Source: JAFDVL01 sp031398365 (GTDB lineage Bacteria > Acidobacteriota > Blastocatellia > RBC074). Taken from it: a stretch of 35,076 nucleotides of DNA. The stretch lies in NCBI GenBank assembly GCA_031398365.1, contig JANNND010000595.1:1-35076 (forward strand). The letters run 5' to 3'. The notes below the pieces were generated by a model. The model searched no databases, was not told the origin of the DNA, and saw only the letters and a list, made by a program, of their open reading frames with translations. Positions 1 to 7,719 of this stretch are shown piece after piece. The position numbers and the translations under genes are program-made. Position 1 is the first letter of the stretch. Each line of letters starts with the position of its first letter.

Positions 1-121
1 ATAACGACATCGTGCGCGTCACGCACAAATCGTCCATATAACATTTGGGGAAAGCACTTAGTTTAGGCATTATGATTTTAGCTCACCTCATTTTGGGTTT
101 CTTTTGCCCACAGTGTATGAA

Positions 122-412
122 TTAAAAAGTTTTTTGCTCAATCGCAGTTTCCCAACTGCCTATAAAGTTTCGATTCCATCTATACTGACCATATGATCCA
201 TCTCGATTCTCAAGAACCTCAACTTCAACAAGGTCATTTAGTATTTTATGAAGTAGATTTCCAATCGGATGGGTTGCCCAAAAGACGTGCTTTGCACCTG
301 TAGCAAAATCAACCTCTATTTCCATCAAGCCGATGCTGCGAGCCAGAGCAAATGCTGCAATATCACAATCAGTCCAGTTTGCTAATGCGTCTTTGAATGT
401 TTTTCGTTGCAT
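122..412 (-). CDS. Small hypothetical protein, 96 aa
   Basis: I do not recognise this family. The protein is soluble and slightly acidic, with no signal peptide or membrane helix. It is rich in Trp, Asn and Ile, and its C-terminal half has several aromatic residues (YGQYRW, FIGSW). The ATG at 412 follows an AAGAGA stretch that could be a weak ribosome site, and it lies 22 bp after the stop of the upstream dehydrogenase gene, so it could be the last gene of that operon. The DNA is visibly more AT-rich than the neighbouring dehydrogenase gene, which fits recent acquisition or a fast-evolving gene. The coding call rests on the open frame and position only. Confidence 0.45.
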   Translation of the reverse strand: MQRKTFKDALANWTDCDIAAFALARSIGLMEIEVDFATGAKHVFWATHPIGNLLHKILNDLVEVEVLENRDGSYGQYRWNRNFIGSWETAIEQKTF

Positions 413-434
413 TCTCTTGACTATAAACTGGTCA

Positions 435-1481
435 TTAGGGCTGCAAAACGGCTTTTACATATTTGCCGTTGTGCATACCGTCGAAACAATCCTTCCACTC
501 TTCCAGCGTAGAAACGACACTGATGATGGGCTGCAAATTGATCTGTCCCGACGCCAACATCGAAACGACCATTTCCCAATTCTCAAACGTGTGGCTGAAG
601 CTGCCTTGCAGGCGCACGGCCTTTTGCACCAGCGGGTCGAGCGAGAAACCTAAGGGCTGCGGCCCCCAGCCAACTTTCGTGATTTGTCCGCCGGGTCGCA
701 CGATTTCTAGGGCAGACTTCAGCGCCGCCGAAGCGCCCGCCGCATCCACGACCAAATGTGCGCCGAGGCCATCGCCTACGCCACGAACAAAGTCCGTCAG
801 ATTTGTTTCCTGCAAATTGATTGCGTGCGTGACGCCGAGTTGTTTGGCTGCTGCAAGGCGTGGTGCGTCCTGCGCCATCCCGGCAATAATTAACGTTCCC
901 GCTCCCGCGAGCCGCGCCATTTCTGCGCATAACAAACCAATCGGCCCCGGCCCCATCACGACGACAGTGTCGCCCGGTTTGACTTTGCTTTTCTCAATCA
1001 CGCAGTTGTAACCCACACAGCACGGCTCCGTCAGCGCCGCCTTTTCAAAGGACAACGAATCAGGGATTGGATGCAGGCAACGTTCCGGCACGCGCACATA
1101 CCCTGCCATCGCGCCATTGATGCCATAGCCAAAGCCTTTGCGTTGCGGACATAAATTGTACGCGCCCGTGCGACACATCATGCAGGTGCCACAGATGTAG
1201 GCTGCTGTTTCTGAAACGACGCGGTCGCCTTCTTTGAAGTTCTTGACGCGTTTGCCAAGGGCCGCAACTGTGCCGCCGAATTCGTGACCTAAAATTACGG
1301 GTGTATTCACGGGCCAGCTTTGCGAAGCGTGATATTGATGCACGTCGCTGCCGCAGACACTGACGCCACCGACGCGCAAAAGAACTTCGTTTTCGCTAAT
1401 TTCCGGGATCGGCATTTCACGGACTTCGACCGAACCAGGTGTTAAGTCGTATTGCACGACTGCTGCCATTGATGAACTCAT
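435..1481 (-). CDS. Zinc-dependent medium-chain alcohol/polyol dehydrogenase
   Basis: This 348-aa protein belongs to the zinc MDR family (threonine 3-dehydrogenase/sorbitol dehydrogenase type), which oxidises a secondary alcohol with NAD(P)+ in the cytoplasm. Catalytic zinc ligands are visible as Cys43 and the His66-Glu67 pair in GHEFGG. The structural zinc lobe has Cys97, Cys100, Cys103 and Cys111. The Rossmann loop GPGPIG is at 177-182. Length and motif order are normal for the family. The start at 1481 has a GGAG about 9 bases upstream; a second Met at codon 5 is possible. It lies downstream of the hexulose-phosphate synthase-like gene on the same strand, so a sugar or polyol substrate is plausible, but the exact substrate cannot be read from the sequence. 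Confidence 0.9.
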   Translation of the reverse strand: MSSSMAAVVQYDLTPGSVEVREMPIPEISENEVLLRVGGVSVCGSDVHQYHASQSWPVNTPVILGHEFGGTVAALGKRVKNFKEGDRVVSETAAYICGTCMMCRTGAYNLCPQRKGFGYGINGAMAGYVRVPERCLHPIPDSLSFEKAALTEPCCVGYNCVIEKSKVKPGDTVVVMGPGPIGLLCAEMARLAGAGTLIIAGMAQDAPRLAAAKQLGVTHAINLQETNLTDFVRGVGDGLGAHLVVDAAGASAALKSALEIVRPGGQITKVGWGPQPLGFSLDPLVQKAVRLQGSFSHTFENWEMVVSMLASGQINLQPIISVVSTLEEWKDCFDGMHNGKYVKAVLQP

Positions 1482-1527
1482 TCCAAAATCTCCGTATGTT
1501 TACTCTGGTAAAGCCACAAAGCTTGCG

Positions 1528-2010
1528 TCAAACGCCTAGAACAAGCAATGTCTTCGCCCCGCGCCTTGCGACCTCTCCCTTGTCTGCGACTTGTCTGATA
1601 CAAATAAGAATCTCTCTTTTAATTACTCGCCACCGTTTCTTCCAGTCCCTTAAATCGCTATCGCAGTATGAAATGAACAGGTCCGTTAACTTATTTCTGA
1701 AAGATGTTTCTGTCTGGCAACCGTCAATGCTCTCAGATTGAGATAGAAGTTGATCTAATAGCGCGTCCAACTGCGATGCTTCGTACATGGTATATCCATA
1801 ATAGTTGAATTTCGGGTGCGCTAACTGAAACGCCATCACAAAAACCGAAACTACACAATCTGGCAATCGTAAAGCTTCCGGGTGGTGATGATAAGCTGCC
1901 TTGATACCAACAATTCTTTGCACCTTGCCTCGGCGCTCCCAGCACTCGTCTTTTTCTACGACAAGAAACTCAAAGTAGGGGCCGCTAAATTGGCTAATCA
2001 GACTTGCCAT
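1528..2010 (-). CDS. Hypothetical protein, about 160 aa
   Basis: I do not recognise the family. The product is a soluble, mixed-charge protein with several Cys and aromatic residues (YHHHPEALRLPDC near the middle) and a basic, Trp-containing C-terminal region. I take the ATG at 2010, which begins 16 bp after the stop of the preceding gene. An in-frame GTG at 2055 would give 175 aa but would overlap that gene by 29 bp. Neither start has a good ribosome site at normal spacing. The DNA is AT-richer than its neighbours. It sits between the hexulose-phosphate synthase and dehydrogenase genes on the same strand and may have been inserted into that operon. Confidence 0.5.
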   Translation of the reverse strand: MASLISQFSGPYFEFLVVEKDECWERRGKVQRIVGIKAAYHHHPEALRLPDCVVSVFVMAFQLAHPKFNYYGYTMYEASQLDALLDQLLSQSESIDGCQTETSFRNKLTDLFISYCDSDLRDWKKRWRVIKREILICIRQVADKGEVARRGAKTLLVLGV

Positions 2011-2026
2011 TTGACCGCAACAAAAA

Positions 2027-2707
2027 TTACTCTCGAATCCTCCGAGTAATTTCACTCAAGATAGTTTTCAGATCATTGCTTGCCACACTAAATGCGTGTG
2101 CATCAATCGCGAGCGGCGCGCCGATCACTACCAGCGGAGCGCCACGCTTCGGCATTGAAATCGCCTGTTCGATGGAAAGGCCGCCGACGGCTTGCACGGG
2201 AATGCTGACGGCTTTGACAACAGCGTCAAGGTCATCCAGCGGGCTGAGCATTTTGCCCGTGTCTGCAAAGATTCCGTTGCGTTCATCGAAGCCGGTGTGA
2301 TGCACAATGTAATCGCACCCTAAATCTTCCAGCATTCGGCTGGCGGCTGCTTTGTCATCAAACACCATGTTGTCGCCCATGACTTTGACGCCGAAATCGC
2401 GTCCGGCTTTGACGACACATTTAATGGTTTCAGCATGCGCGCGCGCCATCACAACCACGTGCGTCGCGCCTGCTTTCGCCATCATTTCCGCTTCCAGATA
2501 ACCGCCGTCCATTGTCTTCAAATCAGCGACGATGGGCGTGTCAGGAAATTCTTTGCGGAGCGCACGAATGCCGTGTAGGCCTTCAGCCAAGATCAGCGGC
2601 GTGCCAGCTTCGAGCCAGTCAACGCCTGCTTCCAGTGCGATGCGGGCGATTTCGATTGCTTCGTTAATGTCGGTCAGATCGAGGGAAATTTGTACGATTG
2701 GTTCCAT
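2027..2707 (-). CDS. 3-hexulose-6-phosphate synthase / keto-gulonate-6-P decarboxylase family (OMPDC superfamily)
   Basis: From the ATG at 2707 the protein is 226 aa, the usual length for a single-domain HPS/KGPDC TIM barrel. The superfamily active-site signature D-x-K-x-x-D is present as Asp62, Lys64 and Asp67 (ADLKTMDGG). The N-terminal substrate strand reads WLEAGTPLI (Glu33), and phosphate-binding turns near the C-terminus read QAVGGLS and VVIGAPL. HPS joins formaldehyde to ribulose 5-phosphate; KGPDC decarboxylates 3-keto-L-gulonate 6-phosphate. These subfamilies cannot be separated confidently by eye, though the sequence resembles HPS closely. A longer in-frame start at 2764 would overlap the DUF1080 gene and lacks conservation, so I rejected it. 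No 6-phospho-3-hexuloisomerase gene is adjacent. Confidence 0.85.
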   Translation of the reverse strand: MEPIVQISLDLTDINEAIEIARIALEAGVDWLEAGTPLILAEGLHGIRALRKEFPDTPIVADLKTMDGGYLEAEMMAKAGATHVVVMARAHAETIKCVVKAGRDFGVKVMGDNMVFDDKAAASRMLEDLGCDYIVHHTGFDERNGIFADTGKMLSPLDDLDAVVKAVSIPVQAVGGLSIEQAISMPKRGAPLVVIGAPLAIDAHAFSVASNDLKTILSEITRRIRE

Positions 2708-2727
2708 CAGATTCTTCAGGGATAAAA

Positions 2728-3456
2728 TTATTTCAGTTGGCGGACTTTGATATTGCGATACCACACTTTGTCGCCGTGTTCTTGCAGCAAAATATGGCCT
2801 TTGGGAAAGGTGCCAAAGAGCGGTTGATCTTTGAACTTGCTTTTGGCAATCAAGGCTTGCAAGGCGTCACTGCCGCGCTCGAATTCCACGACCTTCTCCC
2901 CATTCAGCCAGTGTTCGATGTGGTTGCCTTTAACGACCAAGCGGATTTGATTGAACTCGCCCACGGGTTTGAGTTTTTTCTTGTCGTTCGGGGCCATCAG
3001 ATCATACAGCGCGCTTGCTTTGCGATTGCCATTGATGCCCATTTTGGCGTCAGGATGGTTGTCATCATCAAGAACCTGCATCTCAAAACTGACGGCGGAT
3101 CTGCCTTTGGGCGGCAACGTTTCGGACACCAGATATTTAATTCCGCTGTTGCCACCTTTACTGATTTTCCATTCGAGGGAGAATTCGAAATTCTCGAATT
3201 GCTCGCCCGTAATCAGATCGCCGCCTGCCTGTCCAAGTTCGCCGTGAGCGGCAATACGGCTAATGCAATTATTTTCAATAATCCAGCCTTCTGGCACAAT
3301 GTCTTTGTGGAATCCGCGCCAGCCATTGAAGCTCTTGCCATCGAATAACAATTTCCATCCGGCTTTCTTTTCGGCTTTTGTGAGTTCATTAGGCTTTTGC
3401 GCAAGCGCCGAAGCCGTGCATAGGGCAATGAGTAAGAGGATAAAACTTATTCGCAT
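2728..3456 (-). CDS. Secreted DUF1080 (3-keto-disaccharide hydrolase-like) protein
   Basis: The 242-aa protein has a clear signal peptide (hydrophobic residues 3-18, likely cleavage after ALAQ at 20), then one DUF1080 concanavalin-like jelly-roll domain. The family hallmark LFDGKSFNGWRG is at 37-48. Later conserved stretches include FEFSLEWKISKGGNSGIKY, FEMQVLDD, NQIRLVVKGNHIEHWLNGEKV and the C-terminal RNIKVRQL. DUF1080 proteins are extracytoplasmic and many are linked to cleavage of 3-keto glycosides or to carbohydrate binding; the reaction here is not proven. The ATG lies 9 bp after the stop of the upstream acetyltransferase gene, so the two are probably co-transcribed. Confidence 0.88.
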   Translation of the reverse strand: MRISFILLLIALCTASALAQKPNELTKAEKKAGWKLLFDGKSFNGWRGFHKDIVPEGWIIENNCISRIAAHGELGQAGGDLITGEQFENFEFSLEWKISKGGNSGIKYLVSETLPPKGRSAVSFEMQVLDDDNHPDAKMGINGNRKASALYDLMAPNDKKKLKPVGEFNQIRLVVKGNHIEHWLNGEKVVEFERGSDALQALIAKSKFKDQPLFGTFPKGHILLQEHGDKVWYRNIKVRQLK

Positions 3457-3465
3457 AACTTTGAT

Positions 3466-4239
3466 TTACCGATTTCCTTCGTCTTTGAAAAATAAATACT
3501 GACTGGGTGTGTCTGTTGTGCCGCGTCTGAAATCGGCACAGTACAAACCCGCCGCGAGATGTTGCTCAAACCCGGCGCGGATTTCGATCTGCCACGCGCG
3601 CGCCTCTTCCAGACTGCGGGCTTTGATCTGGTCAATCTCGAACGGTACTGCAACAGACGCGCTGGCGGTTGCCGGAGTTTCGCTTTTTCCTGAAGCTTCG
3701 GCGATAGCGCGCACGCGCGGAGAATCCACCCACCATTCGGCCAGCAAACGATCCGTGTCCAAACCGCGATGCAGCGTACTGGTGCTTTGATTGCCGTAAT
3801 AGTTCACCTTGTATTTGCGCACAACCGCTCCAAGCTTGACGATATTCAAATAAGCATTGCGCGATTGCAGCGGGTCGAATGTCCAAACCATCAACGGGAC
3901 GCCGCGCTCTGTGGCTCGTTGCCGCTGGGCAAATTTTAATTTCATGCCAATGCCGGAGTTATGCAAATAGGGCGCAACAGCGAGCATATGCGAATAGAAA
4001 AACGCCTGTCGTTTTTCATCAAAAGCCGCAAGGGCATGCGCAAAACCCAATAAACTGCCATCGCTTTCCGCGAACGCTCCGAGTGTAAAGCCGCCACTAT
4101 TTCTCGCAATTACAAAAGAGCGCAGCGGCGTAATGTCCAAATCAGAAAACTGCCATACGTCACGCTGCAAATTCAAGCAAGCCGCGAAGTCTTCCAGACT
4201 CCGGCAATCACGAATTTGGTAAGGCGGTGATGCAGACAT
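3466..4239 (-). CDS. GNAT-superfamily acetyltransferase (COG3375-like)
   Basis: The protein is 257 aa. The N-terminal 150 residues form a GNAT fold. The acetyl-CoA pyrophosphate loop is recognisable around 93-99 (HNSGIGMKL), preceded by the SHMLAVAP strand. The segment PLMVWTFDPLQSRNAYLNIVKLGAVVRKYKVNYYG is, from memory, typical of the large uncharacterised COG3375 group. The C-terminal third is extra to the catalytic core. The substrate is unknown. The stop of pdxA lies 11 bp upstream of this ATG and the DUF1080 gene begins 9 bp downstream, so it belongs to the same transcription unit. No strong ribosome site is visible at 4239, which suggests translational coupling to pdxA. Confidence 0.85.
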   Translation of the reverse strand: MSASPPYQIRDCRSLEDFAACLNLQRDVWQFSDLDITPLRSFVIARNSGGFTLGAFAESDGSLLGFAHALAAFDEKRQAFFYSHMLAVAPYLHNSGIGMKLKFAQRQRATERGVPLMVWTFDPLQSRNAYLNIVKLGAVVRKYKVNYYGNQSTSTLHRGLDTDRLLAEWWVDSPRVRAIAEASGKSETPATASASVAVPFEIDQIKARSLEEARAWQIEIRAGFEQHLAAGLYCADFRRGTTDTPSQYLFFKDEGNR

Positions 4240-4250
4240 AGTTTGGAATC

Positions 4251-5285
4251 TTACGGTGCCTCGTGGTGTACCTGCCGCGCCATTTCCGCCGCCAACTTGA
4301 TGGCCGTGATCATACTGGCAGGATCGGCTTTGCCTTGCCCGGCGATGTCAAACCCCGTTCCGTGGTCTACCGAAGTGCGAATGAAGGGCAAACCTAATGT
4401 GACGTTTACGGCTTCACCAAACGAAAAACATTTGATGGGAATTAAGCCTTGATCGTGATAGCAGGAAATGACAATGTCGAATTCGCCACGTGCCGCGCGC
4501 AAAAAAACTGTGTCGCCAGAATGCGGCCCACTCACCTCAATGCCCTGCGCTCGGCAAGTATTAATGGCGGGAAGCATCTCGGTTGCTTCTTCGGTTCCAA
4601 ATAACCCGGATTCGCCGCCATGAGGGTTGAGCGCGGCAACGGCAATACGCGGTTGCGGTACGCCAAAGCGGATCATTTCTCGCCCTACCAGTTGAATCAA
4701 CGTTTCCAATGATTCTTTTTTGACGCTGGCAGAGACGGCGGAAAGGGGCAGATGCGTGGTGAGCAAAGCGACGCGCAGGTTTGGTGCAATAAAGGACATC
4801 GCAAACTCTTTGGTGTCCGTTAACTGCGCTAACATCTCGGTATGACCCGGAAATTGATAGCCGCCCAAATGCAAGGCCATTTTATTGATGGGCGCAGTCG
4901 TCATCGCTTCGATCTGGCCCGCCAAACACAACTGCACGGCGGCTTCGATATATTCGCCTGCGGCCCGTCCAGCTGCCGCCTGTTCCTGGCCCATAGGGAG
5001 CGAAGAGGGGAGATTCTTCAAATTGTAAATGATGGAGGTCTCTGCCTGGGGGGGGATCAATTCATCTGTTTGAATAATGTCAAAGCGACTTTGGAGACCA
5101 AACCTTTTGGCCCAATCAATCAAATAATCGGCATCGCCAATCAGGACGGGCAGACAAAGCGTGAGAACGTCAGGCCTACTGGCCGCTTTCAGGGCAACTT
5201 CCGGGCCAATTCCCGCTGGATCACCAATCGTGATTCCGATGCGTGGGCGCAGCGAAATCCATTCGTTGCGGCTGAGCAAAGTCAT
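4251..5285 (-). CDS. pdxA: 4-hydroxythreonine-4-phosphate dehydrogenase PdxA
   Basis: PdxA oxidises 4-phospho-hydroxy-L-threonine in the DXP-dependent route to pyridoxal phosphate. From the ATG at 5285 it is 344 aa, a normal length. The family signature GDPAGIGPE is at 21-29. Metal-ligand histidine regions are visible in GHTEMLA, LTTHLPLS and CYHDQGL, and the C-terminal LGLPFIRTSVDHGTGFDIAG block is intact. A GTG start 15 bases further upstream is possible. PdxA paralogues also act in D-threonate or D-erythronate catabolism, but their kinase partner is not here. pdxA follows the Hfq-like gene by 45 bp and precedes the GNAT gene by 11 bp. Confidence 0.92.
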   Translation of the reverse strand: MTLLSRNEWISLRPRIGITIGDPAGIGPEVALKAASRPDVLTLCLPVLIGDADYLIDWAKRFGLQSRFDIIQTDELIPPQAETSIIYNLKNLPSSLPMGQEQAAAGRAAGEYIEAAVQLCLAGQIEAMTTAPINKMALHLGGYQFPGHTEMLAQLTDTKEFAMSFIAPNLRVALLTTHLPLSAVSASVKKESLETLIQLVGREMIRFGVPQPRIAVAALNPHGGESGLFGTEEATEMLPAINTCRAQGIEVSGPHSGDTVFLRAARGEFDIVISCYHDQGLIPIKCFSFGEAVNVTLGLPFIRTSVDHGTGFDIAGQGKADPASMITAIKLAAEMARQVHHEAP

Positions 5286-5330
5286 AGTACGGCACGCCAC
5301 CGAGCAGCAAATTCTTACCAGACCTGAAGG

Positions 5331-5690
5331 CTATTTTTTAGTAGATTCAGAATCTTTGTATAAATATTTGATGTTGTGTTTGAGAATCAGCAAGTTGGGG
5401 CCGTCTGGACGGTGCAACTTGATGCTGTTCTTGTCATACCATTCAATAGAGCCATGCAATGTTTCTCCGTCTTGTAAAACAAGTACCATCGGAGTGTGAG
5501 AGTCCATCTGCTTTTTGTAATAAAAACTCTCGGCATTGGTTTGCTCCGGCGGAACTTTTTTCCGTTGCGCCGCCGCTTGCTGAGCGGTTTGTTGCGTGGA
5601 TTGGTGTGCATGCACGGTACGGGCTGCCTGCACTTGCGCCTCGCGCTCTTTGACTTGAGCTAATGTGGTGCGAATTAACTTTCTATTCAA
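5331..5690 (-). CDS. Divergent Hfq/Sm-like RNA-binding protein, TTG start
   Basis: The C-terminal half (about 55-112 of 119 aa) reads as an Sm fold. Sm1 covers roughly 69-94 (MVLVLQDGETLHGSIEWYDK), and Sm2 is at 101-111 with Lys104-His105, matching the KH of the Hfq YKHAIST motif. The N-terminal half is hydrophilic and Gln/Ala-rich with a VKEREAQVQAAR helix, unlike classical Hfq where the Sm core begins near residue 8. The longer in-frame start at 5840 gives an unconvincing leader. I place the start at a TTG at 5690 because AAGGAG lies exactly 8 bases upstream and MNRKLIR begins the conserved-looking part. Hfq binds U- and A-rich RNA and small RNAs as a hexamer; that function is inferred here. 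Confidence 0.75.
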   Translation of the reverse strand: MNRKLIRTTLAQVKEREAQVQAARTVHAHQSTQQTAQQAAAQRKKVPPEQTNAESFYYKKQMDSHTPMVLVLQDGETLHGSIEWYDKNSIKLHRPDGPNLLILKHNIKYLYKDSESTKK

Positions 5691-6065
5691 TTTCAGTTCT
5701 CCTTCTGTAGACTTAATTTTTGTTGGTCGGGAAAGGCAAATGAACTGGATGCAGTTCGCTCTAACTTCGAGCCAGTGGCAAATCTCAGCGCCTTTGCTGT
5801 GACTCCCCAAAGATTTCGCTTGATCCGTGCTAAGCCGCACTTTGTTATGACAGAAACTCTGCTCTTTTCGGTAGTGTGTGAGGCGAACTAACCGCAGGCC
5901 CGAAGGTTACTTCAGGGCAACGCAAGAAAATCTTGCTACGAGCATCTGTATAGGCAAGATGCGGGAATCTTGTTTGACGCCAAGCCGTGCGCCAAATCGT
6001 TAGACATTTAACACTGCTGTTCAATGGGTAGGCGTATGCTATCGCACCTTAAACATCAAGTGCAA
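5691..6065. other. Intergenic region between ftsZ and the Hfq-like gene, with three small hairpins
   Basis: About 375 bp with no convincing gene. It carries three consecutive inverted repeats: CCCGAAG/CTTCAGGG at 5899-5905 and 5910-5917, GCAAGA/TCTTGC at 5922-5927 and 5931-5936 (AAA loop), and GCATCT/AGATGC at 5942-5947 and 5957-5962. A short GAACTG/CAGTTC repeat lies near 5743-5758. None is followed by a T tract on the minus strand. The region probably holds the promoter and leader of the hfq-like operon, but I could not pick a clear promoter. Confidence 0.4.
5699..5704 (-). promoter_or_regulatory. Shine-Dalgarno site that fixes the TTG start of the Hfq-like gene
   Basis: AAGGAG on the minus strand, 8 bases before the TTG at 5690-5688. 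It is the best ribosome site in the region and decides between the short TTG-initiated protein and the longer open frame. Confidence 0.7.
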
Positions 6066-6093
6066 GCCGCAAGCTGGAATTTTAGCTTGCGGC
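6066..6093 (-). terminator. Hairpin downstream of ftsZ, end of the dcw cluster
   Basis: A perfect 10-bp stem, GCCGCAAGCT at 6066-6075 and AGCTTGCGGC at 6084-6093, with an 8-base loop, beginning 40 bp past the ftsZ stop. On the minus strand the tail is TTGCACTT, only moderately T-rich, so it is a likely but not ideal intrinsic terminator. On the plus strand the tail is ATTTATTCTT. Confidence 0.6.
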
Positions 6094-6132
6094 ATTTATT
6101 CTTGACCGCTGATGAAATGAAATACGTTTGGA

Positions 6133-7269
6133 TTAATCCGCTTTTTTACGGAGATAGGCCGGTGTCTCGTAATCATCCTGACGGGCATTTTGTGTGGAAT
6201 TTGTGGTTCCTACCACGCGCGGTGTGGTGGAGGACACCGAATTTTGCCGCACCGGGAAGTTATGGAGATTTTCGGCAGCTTTTACCTTCTCGAAACCTGT
6301 CGCAATAACGGTAATCTTCATTTCGTTTTGTAAACGCTCATCTGTCACTGTGCCGAAAATAATGTTCGCATCAGGATCTGCCGCATCATGAATAATGTGC
6401 ATGGCTTCATCCACTTCAAACAGCGTCAGATCTGCGCCGCCAGTAATATTCACCAGCACACCTTTAGCACCCTCAATGGTTGCTTCTTCCAGCAGGGGGC
6501 TCGAAATGGCCCGTTGCGTTGCCTCTTGCGCGCGATTGTCACCCAGTGCGTGACCGACGCCCATGAGAGCAATGCCCATGCCTCTCATAATGGATTTCAC
6601 GTCCGCAAAATCCACATTGATAAAGCCCGGCACAGTTATCAAATCCGAGATGCCCTGCACAGCTTGGCGCAATACATCATCAGCCATGCGAAACGAATCG
6701 GCGAGCGTCATATTACGATCTACGGTTTGTTTGAGCCGTTCGTTGGGAATTGTAATCAGCGTATCAACGACCGAGCGCAATTCCTGCATGCCCAGTTCTG
6801 CCTGATGCATGCGACGCCGACCTTCAAACGGAAATGGCTTGGTCACAACCGCAACTGTCAGCGCGCCCAATTCAGCCGCCAAGGAAGCAATAATCGGTGC
6901 GGCGCCAGTGCCAGTGCCGCCGCCCATTCCGACTGTGACGAAAACCATGTCCGCGCCTTCCAGCGCTTCCAGGATTTTGTCCGTATCTTCCAGCGCCGCA
7001 TCACGTCCGATTTCCGGGTTGGCTCCTGCGCCCAGCCCTTTGGTTAGCCGTGAGCCGATTTGCAATTTGATCGGAGCAAAAGAGCGTTTCAATGCTTGTG
7101 CGTCCGTGTTCGCCACCAGAAAATCAATGCCCTCAATGCGAGCATCTATCATGTGGTTGACCGCGTTGCCGCCGCCGCCACCAACACCGATCACCTTGAT
7201 TCGCGCTCCAGAAGTGGGAGGGTCTTCATCAAAGACGATGTCTAATCCTTGGCGATCATCTATTGCCAT
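6133..7269 (-). CDS. ftsZ: Cell division protein FtsZ
   Basis: FtsZ is the tubulin-like GTPase that forms the cytokinetic ring. The 378-aa sequence has the N-terminal nucleotide fold IKVIGVGGGGGNAV (24-37), the tubulin signature GGGTGTG at 116-122, the synergy-loop segment NVDFADVKSIM around 218-228, and a short linker. The C-terminal binding peptide at about 366-376 (DYETPAYLRKK) is the expected docking site for FtsA. The start at 7269 has AGGAGG (7276-7281) six bases upstream, the strongest ribosome site in the cluster and consistent with high expression. It is the last dcw gene, separated from ftsA by 450 bp, so it may have its own promoter. Confidence 0.98.
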   Translation of the reverse strand: MAIDDRQGLDIVFDEDPPTSGARIKVIGVGGGGGNAVNHMIDARIEGIDFLVANTDAQALKRSFAPIKLQIGSRLTKGLGAGANPEIGRDAALEDTDKILEALEGADMVFVTVGMGGGTGTGAAPIIASLAAELGALTVAVVTKPFPFEGRRRMHQAELGMQELRSVVDTLITIPNERLKQTVDRNMTLADSFRMADDVLRQAVQGISDLITVPGFINVDFADVKSIMRGMGIALMGVGHALGDNRAQEATQRAISSPLLEEATIEGAKGVLVNITGGADLTLFEVDEAMHIIHDAADPDANIIFGTVTDERLQNEMKITVIATGFEKVKAAENLHNFPVRQNSVSSTTPRVVGTTNSTQNARQDDYETPAYLRKKAD

Positions 7270-7719
7270 CCTGCGCCTCCTGCTTGTAATGCAAGTTGGA
7301 AAACATGCCTCATTTTATTATTTTGTTTATTTTCACTTTCCATCTTCATCATTTGAACGCTCACTAAGGCATTTACCACAAGACTCGTATTTGGCGAAAT
7401 CTCTCTTCATAACCTGACTCTAAGCGCCCGTAGCGGAAAGAATTCTTGTAATGAGGCTTATCAATTTGAAGTACTACTTCGTGAGAAAGAGTGGCTGTAA
7501 ACAGGCCAATCGCATTGATACGCGAACAGTCGTTGAATTGAACTTGATGCGTCATCTTGTATGCGATTGCGGATTTTAGCACAACATCTTGATTTGCCAA
7601 GTGCCACGCAGCAATCTCACCCCTTCTTTGCAACTTTTTTTAATCATTCGCTTAAAAAAATGATTTTAGCTCTTTCGGAGAGCAAAAAAAGCCTTTTTTG
7701 CGACTTCTAAAAAAGTTTT
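7270..7719. other. 450-bp ftsA-ftsZ intergenic region
   Basis: No gene I can defend. A frame at 7373-7633 on the minus strand (86 codons) opens with TTG, has no ribosome site and resembles no family I know. The half next to ftsA (7640-7719) is extremely A/T-rich and full of small palindromes; the half next to ftsZ ends in a strong ribosome site. This arrangement suggests a terminator or attenuator after ftsA and a separate ftsZ promoter, though I cannot point to clear -35/-10 boxes. Confidence 0.5.
7641..7715 (-). terminator. AT-rich hairpin cluster after ftsA, probable terminator
   Basis: Just after the ftsA stop there are GCAAAAAA/TTTTTTGC arms around 7682-7701, a GCTCT/AGAGC stem at 7669-7673 and 7679-7683 with a TTCGG loop, and AATCATT/AATGATT arms near 7642-7666, interspersed with T runs on the minus strand. 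The GC stem followed by TAAAATCATTTTTTT on the minus strand resembles an intrinsic terminator. Which hairpin acts is uncertain. Confidence 0.4.

Noticed and set aside
1439..1741. 100-codon plus-strand frame
   Set aside because: It is antisense across the dehydrogenase start and the unknown gene, with no ribosome site or family resemblance.
5691..5840. 50-codon extension of the Hfq-like gene
   Set aside because: No ribosome site upstream of 5840, and an ideal ribosome site exists 8 bases before the TTG at 5690.
6388..7047. Long plus-strand frames opposite ftsZ and many other antisense frames across the dcw genes
   Set aside because: They are shadows of strongly conserved genes on the other strand, with no ribosome sites and no family resemblance.
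7373..7633. 86-codon frame between ftsA and ftsZ
   Set aside because: TTG start without a ribosome site, no recognisable family, and it lies in a spacer with regulatory-looking structure. Kept only as a remark.
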